From positions 3,663,501 to 3,727,500 of the forward strand of contig NC_018645.1 of NCBI RefSeq assembly GCF_000307105.1: a DNA stretch of 64,000 nucleotides, read 5' to 3'. Source of the stretch: Desulfobacula toluolica Tol2. GTDB lineage: Bacteria > Desulfobacterota > Desulfobacteria > Desulfobacterales > Desulfobacteraceae. Below, piece by piece: positions 26,862 through 35,809 of this stretch (within the stretch, counting starts at the first letter, position 1; the number at the start of each line of letters is the position of its first letter). The position numbers and the translations under genes are program-made. The notes under the pieces are model-generated. The model was not told where the DNA came from. It saw nothing but the letters and a program-made list of their open reading frames with translations, and ran no database searches.

Positions 26862-28892
26862 ATGAGCAAAAAAGAAGTCGTTGAAACCACAGAAGCCCAA
26901 ATCGCAGTTCACTGGAAAGAAGAAAACTATTATTATCCATCCACAAAATTTATTGCTCAGGCCAACCTTAACGATGTTGAAGTTTTTGACCGGTTCAGCC
27001 TGGATAATTTCCCGGACTGTTACACAGAATATGCAGAACTTCTAACCTGGTATAAATACTGGGATGAGGTATTGGATTCAAGTGATGCCCCCTGCTTTAA
27101 ATGGTTTAAAGGCGGACTTTTAAATGCCAGTTACAATTGCATAGACCGTCATCTGAAAAACAATAAAAACAAAACTGCGATCCATTTTGTCCCTGAACTG
27201 GAAGAAGAAAAAATTGAGCATATTACCTACCAGGAACTTTATGTGAAAGTAAATGAATTTGCGGCATTATTACGGGATTTTGCCGGGTTAAAAAGAGGAG
27301 ACAGAGTTACCATTCACATGCCCATGTCGGCAGAGCTTCCCATCACCATGCTGGCCTGTGCAAGGATCGGCGTCATCCACTCTGTTGTATTTGGCGGGTT
27401 TTCCGCCAGTGCTTGTGCTGACAGGATTGTGGATTCAAATTCCCGTGTATTAATCACCATGGACGCCTATTACAGGGGAGGAAAACTTCTCAACCACAAG
27501 GTGAATGCAGATGAGGCAGTAAAAATTTCTGCTGATGACGGCCAAGTGGTTGATAAAGTATTGGTATGGCAACGATATCCGGGTAAAATTTCGTCTGACA
27601 CACCCATGGTAAAAGGTCGCGATTTTTTTGTTAATGATGAACTCAAAAAATTCTATGGTGCCCGGGTAGAACCTGAAAAAATGCTGTCTGAAGATCCTCT
27701 GTTTCTTATGTATACCAGCGGAACAACCGGCAAGCCCAAAGGTTGTCAGCATGGCACCGGTGGCTATCTTGCCTATGTGACGGCCATGTCAAAATACATC
27801 CAGGATATCCACCCTGAAGATGTTTACTGGTGTATGGCTGACATTGGATGGATCACAGGACACTCTTTCATCGTATACGGCCCTTTGGCCCTATGCGCCT
27901 CTTCTGTGATTTATGAAGGCGTGCCTACCTATCCCGATGCCGGACGTTCCTGGAGAATTGCCCAGGAACTGGATGTCAATATTTTCCATACGGCTCCAAC
28001 CGCTATCCGGGCGTTAAGAAAATTAGGCCCGGATGAACCTGCCAAATACAATTACCATTTCAAACACATGACAACCGTTGGAGAACCCATCGAGCCTGCT
28101 GTATGGAAATGGTATGAATCCGCTGTCGGCAAAGGGGAAGCCATAATAGTAGACACTTGGTGGCAAACGGAAACCGGTGGATTCCTTTGCAGTACCGTTC
28201 CGGGACTCAGTCCCATGAAACCGGGCAGTGCAGGTCCCGGAGTTCCCGGCATTCACCCCATCATTCTGGATGACGACGGCAATGAAATCACTGAACCGGG
28301 CATTGCCGGAAATATTTGCATCCAAAACCCATGGCCTGGAATGCTCCAGACAGTGTGGGGAAACAGACAAAGATTTGTTGACACCTATTTTGCCCAGTAT
28401 TGCAAAGACCCCAACAGCAAAGACTGGAGAGACTGGCCCTACCTGGCGGGAGATGCTGCAACAAAATCGGAAGACGGATACTACAGGATTCTGGGCAGGA
28501 TTGATGATGTTATCAATGTGTCGGGTCACCGCCTTGGAACCAAAGAAATCGAATCAGCAGCCATGGTAGTCGATGAGGTTGCAGAAGCCGCTGTTGTACC
28601 GGTTTCCCATGATATCAAAGGCAAGGAGCCTGACCTGTATATTGCCCTTAAAACTGGGGTTGAACCAAGTGAAGAGCTGGCCAGAAAAATCTCCGATGCC
28701 ATTTGCGACCAAATCGGCAAAATCGCCAAGCCCAGAAAAGTATGGCTGGTTCCTGATATGCCCAAAACCAGATCCGGTAAAATCATGAGACGGGTCTTGG
28801 GTGCCATCTCCAACAAAGGGGATGTGGGCAATGTCATGACATTGGCAAACCCGGAAGTTGTTGAGGAAATCAAACACATGGTTCAAAAATAA
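26862..28892 (+). CDS. acs: acetyl-CoA synthetase (AMP-forming)
   Basis: A 676-residue ANL-superfamily ligase. Nucleotide motif YTSGTTGKPKG, DTWWQTETGG (acetyl and ATP site), hinge GRIDDVINVSGHRLGT and the C-terminal PKTRSGKIMRR, whose lysine is the usual acetylation site silencing Acs and reversed by Sir2. A Sir2 gene lies at 46981. I start at ATG 26862 because AAGGAG is correctly spaced there; an ATG six bases earlier is too close to it. It activates acetate taken up by the symporter downstream. Confidence 0.93.
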   Translation: MSKKEVVETTEAQIAVHWKEENYYYPSTKFIAQANLNDVEVFDRFSLDNFPDCYTEYAELLTWYKYWDEVLDSSDAPCFKWFKGGLLNASYNCIDRHLKNNKNKTAIHFVPELEEEKIEHITYQELYVKVNEFAALLRDFAGLKRGDRVTIHMPMSAELPITMLACARIGVIHSVVFGGFSASACADRIVDSNSRVLITMDAYYRGGKLLNHKVNADEAVKISADDGQVVDKVLVWQRYPGKISSDTPMVKGRDFFVNDELKKFYGARVEPEKMLSEDPLFLMYTSGTTGKPKGCQHGTGGYLAYVTAMSKYIQDIHPEDVYWCMADIGWITGHSFIVYGPLALCASSVIYEGVPTYPDAGRSWRIAQELDVNIFHTAPTAIRALRKLGPDEPAKYNYHFKHMTTVGEPIEPAVWKWYESAVGKGEAIIVDTWWQTETGGFLCSTVPGLSPMKPGSAGPGVPGIHPIILDDDGNEITEPGIAGNICIQNPWPGMLQTVWGNRQRFVDTYFAQYCKDPNSKDWRDWPYLAGDAATKSEDGYYRILGRIDDVINVSGHRLGTKEIESAAMVVDEVAEAAVVPVSHDIKGKEPDLYIALKTGVEPSEELARKISDAICDQIGKIAKPRKVWLVPDMPKTRSGKIMRRVLGAISNKGDVGNVMTLANPEVVEEIKHMVQK

Positions 28893-28926
28893 TAATTTAT
28901 CCGCTGAAGTTTCAGGAGGTTATTGT

Positions 28927-30828
28927 ATGTCCAATTTGTATGCAAAAGCTTATGAACAATCCATAAACAATCCTGACAAATTCTGGGGATCTATTGCTGA
29001 AGACTGCCACTGGTATAAAAAATGGGATAAAGTTCTGGATGACTCAAACAAACCATTCTACAGGTGGTTCACAGGTGCAGAAACAAATTCCTGCTACAAT
29101 GCAGTTGATCTTCATGTGGATAACGGCAATGGGGAACAAGATGCAATTATTTATGACAGCCCGGTAACAGATACCATCAAAAAATACACTTTTTTTGATC
29201 TCAAAGACCGGGTTGCAAAATTTGCCGGGGTTTTAACCTCAAAAGGCGTTGGCAAGGGAGACAGGGTTATTATTTATATGCCCATGATACCGGAAGCCGT
29301 ATTTGCAATGCTGGCCTGCGCAAGGATCGGTGCTGTCCATTCTGTTGTTTTTGGCGGATTTGCAGCCAATGAACTGGCCACCCGGATCAATGATGCCAAA
29401 CCCAAGGTGATTGTATCGGCATCCTGCGGCATTGAGGTGACACGCGTCATAGAATATAAACCTCTTTTGGATGAAGCCATTAATCTGTCCGAGTCAAAAC
29501 CGCAAACCTGTATCATTTTCCAAAGGCCCCAGGCAACAGCAAATATGATTGAGCAAAGGGATTATGACTGGAATGATGAAATGGCAAAGGCAGTTCCCCA
29601 GGATTGTGTTCACGTCAAAGCAACAGACCCGCTCTACATTCTTTACACGTCCGGCACAACCGGACAGCCCAAAGGTGTTGTAAGGGATAACGGCGGACAT
29701 ATGGTGGCGTTAAAGTGGACCATGAAAGCTGTTTATGGTGTTGATAAAGGGGATGTATACTGGGCAGCTTCCGATATCGGATGGGTCGTAGGCCACTCAT
29801 ACATTGTCTACGGCCCCCTCTTTAAAGGGTGTACCACCATCCTTTTTGAAGGCAAACCCGTGGGAACTCCTGATGCAGCAGCTTTCTGGAGAGTGATCTC
29901 TCAGCACAAAGTCAAAACAATGTTTACAGCTCCAACGGCATTCAGGGCCATTAAAAGGGAAGATCCAAATGCCCAATTGATGAAAAATTTTAACCTGTCC
30001 TGTTTCAACTACCTGTTTCTGGCCGGAGAACGGCTGGACCCGGACACATTGTCGTGGGCTCAAAATGCCCTCAAGATACCGGTGATTGATCACTGGTGGC
30101 AGACGGAAACCGGTTGGGCCATTGCAGCCAATTGTGTAGGACTTCACCGGTTTGATGTCAAACCCGGATCTCCCACAAAAGCTGTTCCAGGATGGAATAT
30201 GGTTGTTCTGGGCCCTGACGGACGGGCTGCCCGTGCAGGGGAGATAGGTGCCATCGTAGCCAAATTGCCGCTTCCTCCGGGCACATTGCCCACACTCTGG
30301 CAAAACGATCAAAGATATGTTGATTCATATCTGACAATGTTCCCTGGATACTATGAAACTGCTGACGCAGGATTTATTGATGAAGACGGGTATGTCTATG
30401 TTATGGCCAGGACAGACGACATTATCAATGTGGCAGGCCACAGGCTTTCCACCGGAGCTATGGAAGAAGTCATTGCAGAACACCCGGATGTTGCAGAGTG
30501 CGCCGTCATGGGTGTTGAGGATAAACTCAAAGGCCAGATTCCTCTTGGGATGATGGTATTAAATGCCGGTGTGGATCGGGATAATGATGAAATTGTAAAG
30601 GAAGTTGTTGACCTGGTCAGAAGTAAAATCGGGCCGGTTGCTGCGTTTAAAACCGCAACCGTCGTAAAACGGCTTCCCAAAACAAGATCCGGGAAAATTC
30701 TCAGGGGAACCATGCGGGCAATCGCAGACAAAAAAAAGTATAAAATCCCTGCTACCATTGATGATCACACAACACTTGATGAAATTGAAGAATCCCTTGG
30801 AAAAATCGGATACGGCAACAAGGCCTGA
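28927..30828 (+). CDS. prpE: propionyl-CoA synthetase-like acyl-CoA ligase
   Basis: A 633-residue AMP-forming ligase. N-terminal FWGSIAEDCHWYKKWDKVLD and SCYNAVDLHV align with the start of PrpE and differ from the acs gene upstream. It has YTSGTTGQPKG, DHWWQTETGWAI, ARTDDIINVAGHRLSTG and PKTRSGKILRG. The TETGWAI form is that of propionate/short-chain enzymes rather than TETGG of Acs, so propionate or a similar acid is likely but not certain. ATG 28927 has AGGAGG at the right distance. It lies 34 bases after acs and is probably co-transcribed. Confidence 0.85.
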   Translation: MSNLYAKAYEQSINNPDKFWGSIAEDCHWYKKWDKVLDDSNKPFYRWFTGAETNSCYNAVDLHVDNGNGEQDAIIYDSPVTDTIKKYTFFDLKDRVAKFAGVLTSKGVGKGDRVIIYMPMIPEAVFAMLACARIGAVHSVVFGGFAANELATRINDAKPKVIVSASCGIEVTRVIEYKPLLDEAINLSESKPQTCIIFQRPQATANMIEQRDYDWNDEMAKAVPQDCVHVKATDPLYILYTSGTTGQPKGVVRDNGGHMVALKWTMKAVYGVDKGDVYWAASDIGWVVGHSYIVYGPLFKGCTTILFEGKPVGTPDAAAFWRVISQHKVKTMFTAPTAFRAIKREDPNAQLMKNFNLSCFNYLFLAGERLDPDTLSWAQNALKIPVIDHWWQTETGWAIAANCVGLHRFDVKPGSPTKAVPGWNMVVLGPDGRAARAGEIGAIVAKLPLPPGTLPTLWQNDQRYVDSYLTMFPGYYETADAGFIDEDGYVYVMARTDDIINVAGHRLSTGAMEEVIAEHPDVAECAVMGVEDKLKGQIPLGMMVLNAGVDRDNDEIVKEVVDLVRSKIGPVAAFKTATVVKRLPKTRSGKILRGTMRAIADKKKYKIPATIDDHTTLDEIEESLGKIGYGNKA

Positions 30829-30877
30829 AATTTTCACAAATGAGTCAGCATCAAACATATAAAACAATTCACGGAAG

Positions 30878-30925
30878 GGAGGTGGTGCAGTATGCCCTGA
30901 TTATCTTTGTCAATCGATAATCATG
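30878..30925 (+). promoter_or_regulatory. second GGAGGTGGTGC leader with minimal ORF
   Basis: GGGAGGTGGTGCAGTATGCCCTGA holds a strong Shine-Dalgarno nine bases before ATG-CCC-TGA (Met-Pro-stop). The inverted repeat ATTATC / GATAAT follows at once. It shares GGAGGTGGTGC with the acs leader. Confidence 0.35.
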
Positions 30926-30975
30926 TAAGTGATCCGATCAATCGAAATGTAAGACGAAACAAAAGGAGACGTATT

Positions 30976-32757
30976 ATGGATCCAAAGATGTGGGTATACA
31001 TCCTGCTTGGACTATACATTATTTATTGTTTCTGGTGGGGGCTAAGGGGCTTTTTTACTGAAAAAACCGCTTCAGGTTATGGAATTGCAGGGCGTTCCAT
31101 ACCTTTTATCGCATTTTTGATGGCGGCAACGGCTGCATCTTTTTCCGGGTGGACATTCATAGGGCATCCCGGTTTGATCTGGAAGGCAGGGCTTGTGTAT
31201 GCTTTTGCCTCGTTCTATGTTCTAACCATACCCATCACAGGTGCATTTTTTGCCAAAAGAAACTGGCTCATGGGCAAACGGTACGGGTTTATCACACCGG
31301 GTGACATGTTCGCCTACTATTACAATAATGAAGGTGTCAGGTGGCTGACGGTTCTTGCAGCATTTCTCTACTCTATTTTTTACTCAGGCCTCCAGCTTAT
31401 TGCCGCAGCAAAACTCTTTTACTGGGTTGCCGGTGTTCCCCAGACCATCGGCCTGATCTTCATGGCCTTCATTGTGTGGTTCTATGTTGTAACCGGAGGT
31501 CTTAAAGCAAGTACCTGGGTCGGGGTTCTTCAATTCTGTCTCCTGGTCGGCGGTATTATACTCCTGGGTTTTTATGTTATCACATCACCTCTTTTTGGCG
31601 GCTGGACAGGTTTTGCAGCATCAATGAACGGCCTTGAAGACAAATATATGAAAGTTCCCGGTTTGATCCACTTTGGCCTTGGCACTGGAGGCTGGACTGC
31701 GGTGATGATTTTAACCTACATGTTTGCTCTCATGGGTATTCAGTCATCACCTGCTTTTACGCTATGGAACTTTGGCCTTTCATCTCCCAAACCCCTTGCC
31801 TGGCAGCAGGTATTCATGTCAACCTTTGTTGTTGGCCTGGCTCTTTTCTTTTTTACGGCTTTCCAGGGTATTGGTGCAAGGATATTGATGATGGCAGGTG
31901 AACTTGCCCCCAAAGTCGACGGTGACGTGGTGCCCATGCTCATGACCAAATTCTTGCCCGGACCGGTTCTGGGCCTGGTTTTCTTAGGGGCCATTGCAGC
32001 CATTCACTCAACGGCTGCTCCCTATATCGGAACCGGTGGCACCATCATCCAGAGGGATGTCTGGTGGAGGTATGTCAGAAAACAAGGGGGATCTCACAGA
32101 GAACAGATCTGGACTAATCGTATTTTTGCAACCATTCTGGCGGTCGCAGCAGTTGTGGTAAGTTTGACCTCCACGGATGCCATTGTTATGATCGGTGGTT
32201 TTGCAACCGCTTTTGGCACGATTATGTACATCTGTCTGCTGGGTGTTCACTGGGGATTTAAATTCCCCAGTATTGGTGCGGTGTTAGGCCTTATTTCAGC
32301 TATTGTTGCATGTTTTTTAACCTATTATGTCTGGAAATATCCGCTTTCCATGCACACGGCTTTCTGGGGTATTTTTACAGGCCTTATCGTGGCTTATCTT
32401 TGCCGTGGTATAGGGTTTAAAGACAGTGAAGAAACCATTGCCCGTCAAAAAGAAGTGAGAGCTTGGCTTGACTCTGTGGATGGCCCGTCTGAAAACGGTA
32501 AAAAATGGCGATCCAGAATGAAAATAATTGTTCCTGTATGGTATTTACTGGCTCTTGGTCCGGGTGTTCTTATCGGCAATACCGCATTTACGTTCTGCGG
32601 ATTCCCGCCCATCTGGGCATGGCAGATCGTCTGGTGGATACTGGGTATTGTAATGATGTGGGCTCTTTGCTTTAAAGCTGAAATGTCAACAACGTCCGAT
32701 GAACAGATCAGACGCGCAGATACAGAGACAATGGATGTGACAAAGGAAGCGGATTAA
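30976..32757 (+). CDS. sodium:solute symporter, acetate/short-chain acid type
   Basis: A 593-residue SSS-family (SLC5) carrier with about 13 hydrophobic helices. GYGIAGRSIPFIAFLMAATA and SFSGWTFIGHPGL are the N-terminal family motifs; AIHSTAAPYIGTGGT lies in the helix 8 sodium region. ATG 30976 has AAAGGAG seven bases upstream; a TTG frame extension exists but is unlikely. The position between acyl-CoA synthetases and the exonuclease/DUF294 genes is the arrangement seen around ActP-like acetate permeases, so acetate or propionate uptake is the best guess. Confidence 0.88.
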   Translation: MDPKMWVYILLGLYIIYCFWWGLRGFFTEKTASGYGIAGRSIPFIAFLMAATAASFSGWTFIGHPGLIWKAGLVYAFASFYVLTIPITGAFFAKRNWLMGKRYGFITPGDMFAYYYNNEGVRWLTVLAAFLYSIFYSGLQLIAAAKLFYWVAGVPQTIGLIFMAFIVWFYVVTGGLKASTWVGVLQFCLLVGGIILLGFYVITSPLFGGWTGFAASMNGLEDKYMKVPGLIHFGLGTGGWTAVMILTYMFALMGIQSSPAFTLWNFGLSSPKPLAWQQVFMSTFVVGLALFFFTAFQGIGARILMMAGELAPKVDGDVVPMLMTKFLPGPVLGLVFLGAIAAIHSTAAPYIGTGGTIIQRDVWWRYVRKQGGSHREQIWTNRIFATILAVAAVVVSLTSTDAIVMIGGFATAFGTIMYICLLGVHWGFKFPSIGAVLGLISAIVACFLTYYVWKYPLSMHTAFWGIFTGLIVAYLCRGIGFKDSEETIARQKEVRAWLDSVDGPSENGKKWRSRMKIIVPVWYLLALGPGVLIGNTAFTFCGFPPIWAWQIVWWILGIVMMWALCFKAEMSTTSDEQIRRADTETMDVTKEAD

Positions 32758-32793
32758 TTGTTTTTAAACAATTTAATTTAAGGAGAACATATC

Positions 32794-32880
32794 ATGGCAT
32801 TAGAAGACAAATACCTGATTGCAACCATTTTGTTTTGCATCCTTTTTGTTGCCAGTTTCGGCTGGGGATGGTGGGGATAA
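32794..32880 (+). CDS. 28-residue single-helix membrane peptide
   Basis: Reads MALEDKYLIATILFCILFV and then ASFGWGWWG, stop. TAAGGAG lies eight bases before ATG. One hydrophobic helix covers residues 8-21, with an acidic N-terminus and an aromatic Trp/Gly C-terminus. It lies 36 bases after the symporter and before the terminator, so it is in the same transcript. It may be a small partner subunit, as DUF485/DUF4212 proteins are for other acetate carriers, but it is far shorter than either. Size makes it easily missed. Confidence 0.7.
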   Translation: MALEDKYLIATILFCILFVASFGWGWWG

Positions 32881-32906
32881 TTATAAATTAATAAACATTA
32901 AACCTT

Positions 32907-32960
32907 AAAAAAAAAGAAGAATTCCGGATAACTGTTTTAGCCGGGATTCTTCTTGTCTTT
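32907..32960 (+). terminator. intrinsic terminator after the acetate operon
   Basis: Stem AAGAAGAATTCCGG / CCGGGATTCTTCTT with one mismatch and a 13-base loop. An A-run precedes it and only a short T-rich stretch (GTCTTT) follows. It ends within 10 bases of the next start codon, so partial read-through is likely. Confidence 0.6.
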
Positions 32961-32967
32961 GGATAAA

Positions 32968-35103
32968 ATGAAGCAGACCAACCGATTCTGGAAATTTGTC
33001 TTTTTTGCCCTGGCTGCAACCCTGGTTGTTATTACCGCGATTTTGTCTTTGTTATGGCAGGCATTGAGCCGGGAAGAAGGCAGGATTCTCATTTCCCTGG
33101 CAAATGATTATTTTTTGTATATTATCAGTGCGGTTTTTATTTGCATTGCCGTTGCATTTGCCGGGCTTGAAATAATATTTATTACATACATCAAGCCTTT
33201 AAAAAAAATTTGTGACGAAGCCTCCATGATTTATTCATCCAACCCCTCCCACCGTATAACCATTAACGGAAACAAAGATATAAAAGCCTTGTCATACGTT
33301 ATCAATAGTTTTGCAGACCTGTTTGAAAACCTGAATAAAAATATTACCGAACAGATACTGGCTGCCAGAAAAAAAACAGAAGAAGAAAGAAACCTTTTGG
33401 CAGCTATTATGGCTGAACTTCCCCAGGGTGTATTTATCTGCAATAAATGCGGCAGAATTTTGCTGTTTAATTCTCTTGCAAAAAAAATATTTTCACAGGA
33501 AAGCAAGTCTTTGAAAGCCGAATATTTTATCGGACTTGGCAGATCCATATTTCACCTGATTGATAAAGAATTGATTGGCCATGCCATTGAAGAAATTCAA
33601 ACACGTCTGAAAAATGAGCAAAAAAGTGTGGCATCTTATTTTATTACCCCCATTCATACCGGGCATTTAATCAGTGTTGAAACCATTCCAATCCTTGACC
33701 AGAAAAAAGAAATGACCGGTTTTATTCTCACATTTCAGGACGTGAGCGATGACATCAATACCTATGATATCACCCATAAAACCCTTGTAACCTTAAAAAA
33801 AGAACTGTCAAAACATATTTTGCTGGTAAAAGAAGAATTAATTCAATCATACGATAAAAACAGAATGAATTCATCAGGACGACTTCCTCTGATTAAGATT
33901 CTTGATCAGCTTCCCCGTCACCACGAAAGGGTTTCAGATATCGTGCTTGATGCCATATTAACCAAAGTACCCTTGACAAAACTCTTGTTGTCGGATTTTC
34001 TCAATTCAATGAAATCAAAGGCTGATTCGCAATATGGAATAAAACTGAATATCATCCATCAGACTGAAAACAACAGGATACAGGCTGATAAATATTTATT
34101 CACAACAGCATTGATCCTATTGTTTAAAAACCTGTCGGATATTATTTTGAACAATGAGTTTAACATCGCTTCTCTAAAAACAGGCAACAGAATAATTTTT
34201 GAAATAACCTGGCAGAATCGTCTGTCAAACAAAAACCAGATAAACAAAAACCAGGTCGAAAAACTTCTGTATAAAAGGTTTAATGAGCTGCCCAGTCTTT
34301 TTTATATTTTAAAACTTAACAAGGCTCAATTGCGGATTATCTGTGACAGTTTTGACTTTTGTTCTCAAATCAATATCATCACCAGAGCTGAATTCAAGAC
34401 ACCTTTAAGAGAAAAACTACGCCCCCCCGTTATTGCCGGCAGCAGACCTGAATTTTATGATTTTAACCTGTTCAAGACAGAAGATGAAAACCTTGATCTT
34501 CTGGATACAAATTTGAGAACCATCACTTATACGGTTTTTGACACGGAGACAACCGGCCTGAATCCGGATGGCGGTGATGAGATCATTTCCATTGCTGCAG
34601 TGAGAATCGTCAATCTCAGGATCGCATACCAGGATATTTTTGAGGAACTGGTTGACCCGAAAAGAGACATTCCCATGGAATCTTATAAAATTCACGGCAT
34701 TAATTATGAAATGGTCAATGGTAAAAAAGATATCCGCACCATTTTGCCAATATTCAAACAATTTACTTCAAACACGGTGATTGTGGGACATAATATCGCT
34801 TTTGACATGAAGATGCTGAAAGTCAAGGAAAAGACCACTCAAATCAAGTTTTCAAACCCGGTACTGGATACGCTTCTTTTATCTGCCATCCTGCACCCGG
34901 TCCATGAACGGCATGATATGGAAAATATTGCAAAACGCTTGGGGGTGAATATTATCGGCAGACATACGGCCCTTGGGGATGCCATTGCAACAGCAGAAAT
35001 TTTTTTAAAACTGCTCCCTATTTTAAACAGCAATGGTATTCTGACCCTTAAAGATGCCATTAAAGCATCCAAAAAGAGTTACTATGCACGGTTAAAATAT
35101 TAA
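32968..35103 (+). CDS. membrane PAS sensor fused to DEDDh 3'-5' exonuclease
   Basis: A 711-residue fusion. Two membrane helices (about 8-30 and 45-70) are followed by a HAMP-like linker, a PAS domain (GVFICNKCGRILLFN, about 150-270), a histidine-kinase-like region without an H-box, and a DnaQ-type exonuclease from about residue 515. Exonuclease motifs are FDTETTGL (Exo I), GHNIAFDMKML (Exo II) and GRHTALGDAIAT (Exo III with His). Such proteins recur beside ActP and DUF294 genes in many proteobacteria, but the nucleic-acid substrate and the point of membrane attachment are unexplained. I chose ATG 32968 over an upstream TTG; neither has a strong RBS. Confidence 0.85.
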   Translation: MKQTNRFWKFVFFALAATLVVITAILSLLWQALSREEGRILISLANDYFLYIISAVFICIAVAFAGLEIIFITYIKPLKKICDEASMIYSSNPSHRITINGNKDIKALSYVINSFADLFENLNKNITEQILAARKKTEEERNLLAAIMAELPQGVFICNKCGRILLFNSLAKKIFSQESKSLKAEYFIGLGRSIFHLIDKELIGHAIEEIQTRLKNEQKSVASYFITPIHTGHLISVETIPILDQKKEMTGFILTFQDVSDDINTYDITHKTLVTLKKELSKHILLVKEELIQSYDKNRMNSSGRLPLIKILDQLPRHHERVSDIVLDAILTKVPLTKLLLSDFLNSMKSKADSQYGIKLNIIHQTENNRIQADKYLFTTALILLFKNLSDIILNNEFNIASLKTGNRIIFEITWQNRLSNKNQINKNQVEKLLYKRFNELPSLFYILKLNKAQLRIICDSFDFCSQINIITRAEFKTPLREKLRPPVIAGSRPEFYDFNLFKTEDENLDLLDTNLRTITYTVFDTETTGLNPDGGDEIISIAAVRIVNLRIAYQDIFEELVDPKRDIPMESYKIHGINYEMVNGKKDIRTILPIFKQFTSNTVIVGHNIAFDMKMLKVKEKTTQIKFSNPVLDTLLLSAILHPVHERHDMENIAKRLGVNIIGRHTALGDAIATAEIFLKLLPILNSNGILTLKDAIKASKKSYYARLKY

Positions 35104-35120
35104 TTTCAAAGGAGCTGCAC

Positions 35121-35753
35121 ATGCTTGAACCATGGTTAAAATTTACTGGAATCTGTTCTGTTGTGATGGCAATTATTGTATTTTGTGTTATTTTCGGAGG
35201 GTACAGCAGTTTTGTAAGATCTCAGAATCGAATTGAAGCGTCAAAATCACTTTTGACCGATGCCTGCCAAAAGAGGTTGGATATAGTGCCGGAACTTGTT
35301 GAAATAATAAAAACAAGCAGGATAAAAACATCCATACCATCCATAAACCAGACAGCACAAAAAGCAGCCATCATCTTAAAACAGGTCATTGCCCATGAAT
35401 CTGCCGTTGAAAATGCTTTGATAAAAGATTTTGAACTTTCACAAACACAACTGACGTTTCAGATAAAGCAAACATTATCCCAATTGGAAGCCTTGGTTGA
35501 TAAAAACAGTTCACAATATGTTAGTTCACAACAATTTTCTGCTTTAAAAAAACAAGTTGATACGACCCAGGACAACCTGTTTGTAATACAAAAACGGTAT
35601 AACAAAGAAGTGGCATATTTTAATTTAAGAACAAAAGTATTTCCCGGGTTTTTAATCGCAAAACTGTTTGGATTCAACAAGATTCACTATACAAGTATTT
35701 CAAAAGATCTTTTTTTGCCTGCCCAAAAAACTTTTGCACCCGTAACATCATGA
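35121..35753 (+). CDS. divergent LemA-family membrane protein
   Basis: A 210-residue protein with one N-terminal helix (about 8-30). The LemA pattern is present though diverged: QNRIEASKSLLTDACQKRLDIVPELVE, and near the end QKRYNKEVAYFNLRTKVFPG plus IAKLFGFNKIHY, equivalent to the YN-x8-FP-x4-A-x-LFGF motif. Topology should be N-out with a long helical domain. The function of LemA proteins is unclear. It lies 17 bases after the exonuclease fusion, preceded by AAAGGAG. Confidence 0.8.
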   Translation: MLEPWLKFTGICSVVMAIIVFCVIFGGYSSFVRSQNRIEASKSLLTDACQKRLDIVPELVEIIKTSRIKTSIPSINQTAQKAAIILKQVIAHESAVENALIKDFELSQTQLTFQIKQTLSQLEALVDKNSSQYVSSQQFSALKKQVDTTQDNLFVIQKRYNKEVAYFNLRTKVFPGFLIAKLFGFNKIHYTSISKDLFLPAQKTFAPVTS

Positions 35754-35809
35754 ATTTAAAACATGAACTCTAAATTTGAAACAAGAACTCTAAAAAGGAT
35801 GGGTTTAAT

